In this document: positions 7,704-13,031 of the stretch, one piece after another
Numbering within the stretch: position 1 is the first letter of the stretch
Layout of the letters: each line of letters starts with the position of its first letter
NCBI GenBank assembly: GCA_035532215.1
Contig: DATKRK010000269.1
Location: 1 to 13,031 of the forward strand
Reading direction: 5' to 3'
Length of the DNA: 13,031 nucleotides
From: JAICIG01 sp035532215
Lineage (GTDB): Bacteria > Planctomycetota > Planctomycetia > Pirellulales > JAICIG01
Translations under genes and position numbers: made by a program
The notes under the pieces: generated by a model
Database searches by the model: none
Told to the model about the DNA's origin: nothing
What the model saw: the letters and a program-made list of their open reading frames with translations, nothing else

Positions 7704-8297
7704 TCATGCTCCTCGAAACGGCGGCCGGCACATGTCGAAGGGTTGCTTGACTGCGTCATAAGGTTGCGTCGGGGCCGGCGGCAGGGACGGCGCACTGGCG
7801 ATGCTAGCCCAAGCCGCAGCCGCTCCGAGGAGTAGTGCGGCGACGATCGCAGGCAGGCTTCCGCCCCCATCCGTTCGCCGGGCAGAGCACGCTCCTGCCA
7901 AGCAGACGAGCGTCAATGCTCCGAAGACGGCCAGGCTCTGCAGCGGCCCGTCTCCCCATCCCAACAGCGCCGGCGGGCATTCGAGCTTGCCGATCTGCAC
8001 CAAGTAGACGTGGAACGCGGCGACGCCCAGACCGCTCGCAGCCAGTGGAAGGGACACGAGACATGCGTGCGCGGAGCGGAGACCTTCCAACGACAATTGC
8101 ATCGCCAAGACAAGCACCGCCGCGAGGGCGAAGGAACGCTGGTAGAAACAGAGCGGGCAGGCTTTGAGTCCAAGCCCCAAGCTCAGGTACACGCTGCCGG
8201 AAGCGGCGATCACCGCCAACGAGAGCGCCGCCCCGTTCAAGACCATCGCGCCTTGCCGGCCGGCGAGAACATTCGGCGTCAGCGGGGGTTGAGTCAT
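7704..8297 (-). CDS. DsbB-like disulfide oxidoreductase family membrane protein
   Basis: A small integral membrane protein (197 aa) with about five hydrophobic segments: 18-40, 55-70, 78-100, 120-138 and 148-168. After the first comes A-C47-P-L-C50-F-Y-Q-R, the C-x-x-C plus Q/E-R signature of DsbB, where the cysteines pass electrons from a periplasmic thiol oxidase to quinone. The second periplasmic cysteine pair of classical DsbB is incomplete: only C107 (LECPP) lies in the second external loop, while C132 and C137 fall in or beside a membrane segment and C190 is near the C-terminus. The role may therefore differ from canonical DsbB. The ATG at 8297 has GGAG at 8304-8307, six bases upstream. 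Its stop TGA is one base from the next gene's ATG, and its last codons contain that gene's ribosome binding site. No DsbA-like partner is present. Confidence 0.8.
   Translation of the reverse strand: MTQPPLTPNVLAGRQGAMVLNGAALSLAVIAASGSVYLSLGLGLKACPLCFYQRSFALAAVLVLAMQLSLEGLRSAHACLVSLPLAASGLGVAAFHVYLVQIGKLECPPALLGWGDGPLQSLAVFGALTLVCLAGACSARRTDGGGSLPAIVAALLLGAAAAWASIASAPSLPPAPTQPYDAVKQPFDMCRPPFRGA
7709..7714 (-). promoter_or_regulatory. Shine-Dalgarno GAGGAG inside the end of the DsbB-like gene
   Basis: On the minus strand GAGGAG lies six bases before the ATG at 7702 and within the final codons of the upstream gene. It fixes the start of the fused methyltransferase, whose frame is open further upstream to 7870. 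It also indicates that the two genes are translated from one message. Confidence 0.75.
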
Positions 8298-8385
8298 GAT
8301 CTTCTCCGGCGCGAGCCGGAATCCGTGGGTCGATTGTTACCGTTTAGCATCGCTGGCGGTGCGCGTCGGGCCGTGCCGGCGAGCC

Positions 8386-8417
8386 ACCGTAGGACGGACT
8401 TCCAGTCCGTCTCCCGC
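8386..8417 (+). repeat. Palindromic intergenic repeat, copy 1 (direct)
   Basis: A 32-base unit beginning ACCGTAGGACGGACTTCCAG and ending CTCCCGC. Its core GACGGACT-TCC-AGTCCGTC is a perfect 8-bp hairpin with a three-base loop. It differs from copy 2 at two positions. Confidence 0.85.
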
Positions 8418-8423
8418 TAGGCG

Positions 8424-8455
8424 ACCGTAGGATGGACTTTCAGTCCGTCTCCCGC
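8424..8455 (+). repeat. Palindromic intergenic repeat, copy 2 (direct)
   Basis: Same 32-base unit as copy 1 with C-to-T changes at its 10th and 17th positions. It begins six bases after copy 1 ends. The first 26 bases can also pair with inverted copy 3 to form a long hairpin with an 11-base loop. Confidence 0.85.
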
Positions 8456-8460
8456 CAGGT

Positions 8461-8486
8461 GACGGACCGGAGGTCCGTCCTACGGT
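8461..8486 (-). repeat. Palindromic intergenic repeat, copy 3 (inverted)
   Basis: The reverse complement matches the first 26 bases of copy 1 at 24 positions. It lacks the CTCCCGC tail. Paired with copy 2, 25 of 26 positions pair if three G-U wobbles are allowed. The element lies between the DsrE-like stop and the DsbB-like start, so it could stop or protect the upstream transcript, but no T-tract follows. Confidence 0.8.
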
Positions 8487-8533
8487 ACACGGGATCAACC
8501 CACGGATTCCGCCGAGGAACCCCGGATACAGAT

Positions 8534-8887
8534 TCAAAACACGAGCACTTGGTCGGCCCATATCGTCCAATTCGTCAGTTCTTCCATGTTGCTGCGATGG
8601 CAACCCTCGGCAAGCTCCGTCTCGGCCATGCCGCGGGCGTCCAAACACGAACCGCAGACGCCAGCTTGCCCGCGGCGCTGCTGCAAGAGGTGCAACATCC
8701 GTTCGAGGTTGTAGAATCCTTGCGGCGTCTTCTGGCCGCGCTTGGCGCACGCCGCCGCATCGCCGATCAGGAACACGCGCACTTCACTGCCATCGTGTTT
8801 GGCCAGGCTGTCGGCGAGCCGCAAGCCGTTGTACGAGCGCTCGTCGCCGTAGGGCGGCCCATTGAGAATGAATAGGAATTTGGCCAT
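8534..8887 (-). CDS. DsrE-family sulfur-relay-like protein, 117 aa
   Basis: A small cytoplasmic protein with the DsrE/TusD-type fold: first beta strand KFLFILN (3-9), then PPYGDERSYNGLRLA (11-25), second strand VRVFLIGDA (37-45), and V-C78-G-S-C81-L-D-A-R-G near the site where this family carries its active cysteine. Further cysteines are C47 and C96. It ends with WTIWADQVLVF, typical of a short edge strand. Family members carry persulfide sulfur or regulate sulfur metabolism, but many stand-alone ones are uncharacterised. The ATG at 8887 is chosen because GGAGG (8893-8897) lies five bases upstream; a TTG at 8899 overlaps that site. It starts 15 bases after the DUF1501 stop and is probably the last gene of that operon. 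Confidence 0.88.
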   Translation of the reverse strand: MAKFLFILNGPPYGDERSYNGLRLADSLAKHDGSEVRVFLIGDAAACAKRGQKTPQGFYNLERMLHLLQQRRGQAGVCGSCLDARGMAETELAEGCHRSNMEELTNWTIWADQVLVF

Positions 8888-8902
8888 GCGAGCCTCCAAG
8901 AA

Positions 8903-10369
8903 TCAGTTCAGAATGTCGCGAATCACATGCCCGTGAACGTCGGTCAACCTTCGTTCCATGCCGTTGTGGAAGTAGGTCAGTTTCGTGTGGTCGATGCCGA
9001 GCAGGTGCAGCGCGGTCGCGTGCAAATCGTAACAGTAGACGGGATTCTCGACGGTCTTGTAGGCGAACTCGTCGCTTTCGCCGTACGCCGCGCCTGCCTT
9101 GATTCCTCCGCCGGCTAGCCACGACGTGAAGGCGAACGGGTTATGGTCGCGGCCCTTTCCGCCCTGCGAGCAGCACATCCGGCCGAATTCCGACGTGCAG
9201 ATCACCAGCGTCTCGTCGAGCAGCCCGCTGGCTTTGAGATCCTTCAGCAGCGCGGCGACCGGCTGGTCGAACAACTTCGCTTCGCGGCCGTGGTTGTTCA
9301 GCATGTCTTCATGGGCGTCCCAATTCTGGCGAGGGAAACCGGCATTGAGCGAGCCCGACCAGACCTGGACGAAGCGGACGCCGCGCTCGGTCAGCCGCCG
9401 GGCCAGCAGGCATTGGCGAGCGGTCGGCGCCGTCACAGGGTCGTCCATTCCATAGAGTCGATGGACCGCCGCGCTTTCCTGCGAGAGGTCCGCCGCTTCG
9501 GGTGCCGACAATTGCAATCGAGCGGCCAATTCGTAGGAATTGATGCGCGCTTCGAGTTCGCTGTCGCCGGGGCGCTGCCGCGCGTGCTCCGCGTTGAGCG
9601 ACTGCAGAAACTGCAACGTGTCGCGCTCGCTGTCCGCGGTCAGCCGCCCGTCCGCCCGCGGAAACAGGTTGTGGACCGGCGGAGCGGAGGCGCGCGTGGC
9701 CAACGCCGTTCCCTGATAGGTTGCCGGCAGAAAGCCGGCGCCCCAATTGATCGGCCCGTTCATCGGGAACCCGCGCGGGTCGGGCAACACGACAAACGCG
9801 GGCAAGTTCTGGTTTTCGGTCCCCAAGCCGTAAGTCACCCAGGAGCCCATCGACGGGAAGCCGGGCAAGATGAAGCCCGAGTTCATCATGAACAGCGCCG
9901 GCCCGTGGACATTGCTCTTGGACACCATCGAGTGGATAAAACACATGTCGTCGACGCAGGTCGCCAAATGCGGGAAGAGCGAGGAAACCCATCGCCCGCA
10001 CTCGCCGTGCCGCTCGAACGGCCAGTAGCTCGGCGCGACCTTCCCCGGAATGCTTTCGAACAACTCGACCTTGCCACCAGGCTCGAAGTCTTTCCCGGCC
10101 CGCTTGGAGAGTTCCGGCTTATAGTCGAACGTATCGATCTGGCTCATCGCGCCGCCGACGAAGAGTTGGATGACCTGCTTCGCTTTCGGAGCAAAGTGCG
10201 GGAGCTTGCTCGAACGGTCGAACCGTTCTTGACCGCCGGCCGCGGCGCGTTGCTCTTCGGCCAACAAGGCGGAGAGGGCCATTCCGCCGAAGCCGGCCCC
10301 GATCTCCCAGAGAAAACTGCGCCGGTCGACCAGGCGGGGCCGATGGTCGCGGAGCCGAAAGTCTGGCAT
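8903..10369 (-). CDS. DUF1501 family protein with Tat-type signal, 488 aa
   Basis: An exported member of the DUF1501 family, related to sulfatases and alkaline phosphatases, which typically sits next to a DUF1549/DUF1553 gene in planctomycetes. The N-terminus carries D-R16-R17-S-F-L followed by a glycine/alanine-rich hydrophobic stretch (22-37), matching a twin-arginine signal. Family features in order: QLFVGGAMSQIDTFDYKP (68-85), HGPALFMMNSG (155-165), TSEFGRM (392-398), GRDHNPFAFTSWLAGGG (406-422), and DLHATALHLLGIDH (448-461) with LTDVHGH near the end. Length fits the family. The start at 10369 is chosen for AAGGA at 10377-10381, six bases upstream; an ATG at 10411, two bases after the upstream stop, lacks a ribosome binding site but could be used through coupling. 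The enzymatic activity of the family is not established. Confidence 0.93.
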   Translation of the reverse strand: MPDFRLRDHRPRLVDRRSFLWEIGAGFGGMALSALLAEEQRAAAGGQERFDRSSKLPHFAPKAKQVIQLFVGGAMSQIDTFDYKPELSKRAGKDFEPGGKVELFESIPGKVAPSYWPFERHGECGRWVSSLFPHLATCVDDMCFIHSMVSKSNVHGPALFMMNSGFILPGFPSMGSWVTYGLGTENQNLPAFVVLPDPRGFPMNGPINWGAGFLPATYQGTALATRASAPPVHNLFPRADGRLTADSERDTLQFLQSLNAEHARQRPGDSELEARINSYELAARLQLSAPEAADLSQESAAVHRLYGMDDPVTAPTARQCLLARRLTERGVRFVQVWSGSLNAGFPRQNWDAHEDMLNNHGREAKLFDQPVAALLKDLKASGLLDETLVICTSEFGRMCCSQGGKGRDHNPFAFTSWLAGGGIKAGAAYGESDEFAYKTVENPVYCYDLHATALHLLGIDHTKLTYFHNGMERRLTDVHGHVIRDILN

Positions 10370-10413
10370 GGCGATTTCCTTTCCGTTCGCGATTTCACGT
10401 AATGGAGACATTG

Positions 10414-12783
10414 TCAATCGACGTACAGGAATTCGTTCGCGTTGAAGAGCGCCCGGCAGAACTGAAACAACTCGCGCCCGGCGATGAACTGCTCGGCGCG
10501 CTCCGCCTCCGACGAAGACGGCAAACGTCCAAACGCCAGCCGATAGGCGGCATTCACCTGGGCGCGTACGTCGTGCTCGTGGGCGGCGGAAAGCCGCGCT
10601 GCGAAGCGATCCGCTTGTTCAATGACGAATCGGTCGTTGAGCAGCGAGAGCGATTGCAAAGGCGTGTTCGTCGAGTTGCGGGCCGGCGTGCAGGCCGATG
10701 GGACCGGAAAATCCAGCACGTCCATGAACGGATCGGGAGTGCTCCGCACGATGAAGTTATAGATCGACCGCCGCCCGCGTTCGCGGCGATCCGTCGTGTC
10801 GAGATAGTCGTAAACCGGAGATTTTCTGAACTGGTAACGAAACGGCTGATCGGCAGGCCCGCCCATCGCGAGCTGCAGTTTTCCGCTCGACGCAAGCATG
10901 GAATCGCGGACTTCTTCGGCGTCCAGCCGCCGGCGATTCATCCGCCACAAAAGACGATTGCCGGCATCGATGGCTGCCGCGCTCGCGTCGTTTCGGGACG
11001 ACTGCTGGTAGGCGCCGCTCAGCATGATCAAGCGGTGCGTCTCCTTGACGGACCAATTCCGCCGCTGGAACTCGGATGCAAGCCAGTCCAACAATTCGGG
11101 GTGCGAAGGGCGCTGGCCGTTGAAGCCGAAATCGCCCGGAGTGCCCACGATGCCCTGCCCAAAATGGTAGTGCCACAAGCGATTGACCATCACTCGGGCC
11201 GTCAGCGGATTGGCGGGATCGGTGAGCCAGCGAGCCAGCGCAAGGCGGCGTTCTCGTTCGGGGGCGTCGCCGTCGGTCAATTCCGCCTTGAGGCTTTTGA
11301 CTGCGCACAACGCCGCCGGCGCGACTTCATCCCGCGGCGATTCCGTGTCGCCGCGATAGAGAACGTGGGTTTTGCGCGGCGTTTCCGAGAGTACGGCATA
11401 CGTCAATTCGACTTCAGGCAGTTGCGCGTACTCGGCTTCCAACGCGGCAATTTCATCGCAAAGCAGGGCGCGTTTTTGCTCCAGCTCTTCCGTGCGGGCC
11501 TCGGGCGCCCGCGCGTCGATCTCGGCGACCCCGATTCGCTTCTTGTGAATGTCGAGCCGGATCTGCTCCATCCGGCGCGCCTGCTCTTGCGTCGCGTTTC
11601 CCTGGCAGATCCGGTCGCCGCGGCGGACGCCGGCAAAGACGGCCTGCAGACTGTAATAGTCCTGTTGCGAGATGGGGTCGAACTTGTGGTCGTGGCACTT
11701 CGCACAGCCCACGGTCAAGCCGACGGCAGTCGTCATCACGGTCGTGAGCATGTTGTCGAGGTCTTGCAGCCTCGTGCCTCGACTGGCTGCCGTTTCTTGA
11801 ATCGCCGTCACATAACCGGAATAGTCCCACGGCCCGGCGGCCAGAAAGCCCGTGGCGATTCCCGCAGCAGGATCATCCGGGGAAAGCACGTCTCCGGCGA
11901 GTTGTTCGAGCAGAAACCGATCGTAGGGCTTGTCGTCGTTGAACGCTTGGATGACGTAGTCGCGATAGCGCCAGGCATAAGGGCGCGGATAGTCCAGTTC
12001 GAAGCCGTGCGAATCGGCGTAGCTCGCCAGGTCGAGCCAATGCCGTCCCCAACGTTCGCCGTAGCGGGGGGATGCCAGCAACCTTTCGACGACGTTGGCG
12101 TAGGCAGTTTCCGAATCGTCGGCCAGAAATTCGTCGATTTCTTGGGGCGTCGGCGGCAGCCCGTGCAGGTCGAACGTGGCGCGGCGAATCAGCGTGATGC
12201 GATCGGCCGACGGCGCGGGCTCGAGTCGATCTTCTTCCAGCCGCTGCAAAATGAAGGCATCGATTGGCGTTTTGATCCTGGCCGGGCGCCGGACGTCGGG
12301 GACATCCGGCCGCGACACGGGCCGCAACGACCACAGCTCGGCGGTCACTTCCACGCCGGCCGGCCAAACGGCGCCTTCCTCGATCCACCTACGCAGATCT
12401 CTCAATTGCGCCGCGGCGAGCGGTTTGGCGTTTTTCGGCATTTCGGGCTCGTCGCCGCCGACCATCTCGAGCAACCGGCTTTCATCGAGCTTGCCTGGAA
12501 CGACGGCCGGGCCGCTATCGCCCCCCTTCAGCAGCGCCTCGCGGCTCGTCAGGTCCAAGCCGCCGCCGCGTTTCTCGTTGTTGTGACAAGCTGCGCAGCG
12601 TTCCGAGAGGATCGGGGCAATGCGACGCGCGAAAAACGAATTCGAAACGTCTGCTCGCGCCGCGGAGACTGCACAAGGCGCCAGCGTCATGGCGACGAAT
12701 CCGACCGCGAGCAGAGCATAGCGACTCGGGCGCTTTGCACCGTCCGATTTCAAGCCTGGCCGGGCGCGATGGATGTTCGGCAT
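10414..12783 (-). CDS. PSCyt1 / DUF1549 / DUF1553 planctomycete cytochrome-like protein, 789 aa
   Basis: A secreted multidomain protein. Signal peptide at about 20-44 (ALLAVGFVAMTLAPCAVSA). A PSCyt1 cytochrome c-like domain follows (48-140) with heme motif C63-A-A-C66-H67 and a candidate axial Met in EPEMP (112-116). The DUF1549 domain (about 172-385) contains ATFDLHGLPPT and ends with a second C360-A-K-C363-H364 in CAKCHDHKFDPI. A charged, coiled-coil-like insert covers about 395-455. DUF1553 (about 510-765) has NPLTARVMVNRLW and RLDAEEVRDSML. The frame is open back to 12972, but that extension runs through a 25-bp inverted repeat, so it is unlikely to be coding. I chose the ATG at 12783 for the signal peptide position, although no clear Shine-Dalgarno precedes it; the ATG at 12828 is an alternative. 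DUF1501 follows 44 bp downstream. Electron-transfer or polymer-degradation roles are suggested for such pairs but unproven. Confidence 0.92.
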   Translation of the reverse strand: MPNIHRARPGLKSDGAKRPSRYALLAVGFVAMTLAPCAVSAARADVSNSFFARRIAPILSERCAACHNNEKRGGGLDLTSREALLKGGDSGPAVVPGKLDESRLLEMVGGDEPEMPKNAKPLAAAQLRDLRRWIEEGAVWPAGVEVTAELWSLRPVSRPDVPDVRRPARIKTPIDAFILQRLEEDRLEPAPSADRITLIRRATFDLHGLPPTPQEIDEFLADDSETAYANVVERLLASPRYGERWGRHWLDLASYADSHGFELDYPRPYAWRYRDYVIQAFNDDKPYDRFLLEQLAGDVLSPDDPAAGIATGFLAAGPWDYSGYVTAIQETAASRGTRLQDLDNMLTTVMTTAVGLTVGCAKCHDHKFDPISQQDYYSLQAVFAGVRRGDRICQGNATQEQARRMEQIRLDIHKKRIGVAEIDARAPEARTEELEQKRALLCDEIAALEAEYAQLPEVELTYAVLSETPRKTHVLYRGDTESPRDEVAPAALCAVKSLKAELTDGDAPERERRLALARWLTDPANPLTARVMVNRLWHYHFGQGIVGTPGDFGFNGQRPSHPELLDWLASEFQRRNWSVKETHRLIMLSGAYQQSSRNDASAAAIDAGNRLLWRMNRRRLDAEEVRDSMLASSGKLQLAMGGPADQPFRYQFRKSPVYDYLDTTDRRERGRRSIYNFIVRSTPDPFMDVLDFPVPSACTPARNSTNTPLQSLSLLNDRFVIEQADRFAARLSAAHEHDVRAQVNAAYRLAFGRLPSSSEAERAEQFIAGRELFQFCRALFNANEFLYVD

Positions 12784-12792
12784 GCGTTGGTT

Positions 12793-12830
12793 CGGTAGTA
12801 ATACCGTTTGACGGAATGTCAAGGACATTC
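12793..12830. promoter_or_regulatory. Two short palindromes just upstream of the DUF1553 gene
   Basis: CGGTA-GTAA-TACCG (12793-12806) and GAATGTC-AAG-GACATTC (12814-12830) are perfect inverted repeats of 5 and 7 bp arms. They sit 10-47 bases before the ATG at 12783. They could be a transcription-factor operator or leader hairpins. The alternative start codon at 12828 falls inside the second one. I do not recognise either as a known site. Confidence 0.3.
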
Positions 12831-12835
12831 TCTGT

Positions 12836-12918
12836 AGGGAACGCCCTCCGTGGCGTTCCGGGGGAGCGAGAATCGACGCCATCTCCGAGTTCGCGGAACG
12901 CCACGGAGGGCGTTCCCT
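12836..12918. repeat. 25-bp perfect inverted repeat with 33-bp spacer
   Basis: AGGGAACGCCCTCCGTGGCG (first 20 of 25 bases) at 12836-12860 is exactly reverse-complemented at 12894-12918, giving a GC-rich 25-bp stem around bases 12861-12893. Neither side has a T-tract, so it is a poor intrinsic terminator. No transposase is nearby, so it is not an IS end. It looks like a dispersed intergenic hairpin repeat, similar in style to the one at 8386-8486 but unrelated in sequence. Confidence 0.85.
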
Positions 12919-13031
12919 GATATGGTTGGACCAGTCAAGGGTGATTGTTTCGCCTTGCGGCGGGTGCTTCATGGCGGATGTTTCACGGTGTTTAGGGAAT
13001 GGCCAGGAGACGGAACGCGGCGATGAGTCGG

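Noticed and set aside
8386..8486. Possible CRISPR array
   Set aside because: There are only three copies, one of them inverted, with spacing of about six bases and no spacers of constant length. No cas genes are present.
10402..12798. 798-codon open frame on the plus strand
   Set aside because: It is antisense to the PSCyt1/DUF1549/DUF1553 gene, which has clear heme motifs and domains. The plus-strand translation shows none.
12836..12918. Insertion sequence terminal inverted repeats or intrinsic terminator
   Set aside because: Only 33 bases separate the arms, no transposase is nearby, and neither side has a T-tract.

Overview
The window looks like chromosomal DNA from a member of the Planctomycetota, most likely a Pirellulales-type organism. 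The base composition is GC-rich. It carries the PSCyt1/DUF1549/DUF1553 plus DUF1501 gene pair, which is a hallmark of that phylum, next to a secreted sulfatase. It also has hairpin-forming intergenic repeats of a kind common in such genomes. The phylum call is inference from gene content; no rRNA or other marker gene is present.

All nine supported genes lie on the minus strand, so transcription runs from the right end towards the left. In order of transcription: (1) a unit at 12783-8534 encoding a cytochrome-like PSCyt1/DUF1549/DUF1553 protein, a DUF1501 protein with a Tat-type signal, and a small DsrE-like protein. (2) A 236-bp gap holding three copies of a palindromic repeat, two direct and one inverted. 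(3) A unit at 8297-5401 encoding a small DsbB-like membrane protein, a two-domain protein joining an MddA/isoprenylcysteine-methyltransferase-like membrane module to a soluble class I SAM methyltransferase, and a sterol desaturase/fatty acid hydroxylase family protein. (4) A secreted protein with two DUF3179-like repeats and a cysteine-rich C-terminal region (5326-3119). (5) A 338-bp gap containing what looks like the 3' end of a tRNA (T arm and 3' acceptor strand) with no matching 5' half. (6) A secreted sulfatase with a C-terminal beta-rich extension (2780-993). (7) A secreted protein of unknown function (916-104).

The first unit fits the planctomycete theme of paired secreted PSCyt/DUF1501 proteins, whose biochemical role is not settled. 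The second unit is the most unusual: a thiol-oxidoreductase-like membrane protein overlaps the ribosome binding site of a double methyltransferase whose N-terminal half resembles methanethiol S-methyltransferase. This suggests thiol or volatile-sulfur chemistry at the membrane, but the substrate is unknown. No mobile element genes, CRISPR array, complete RNA gene or phage gene is visible. Long open frames on the plus strand mirror the minus-strand genes and are not coding.
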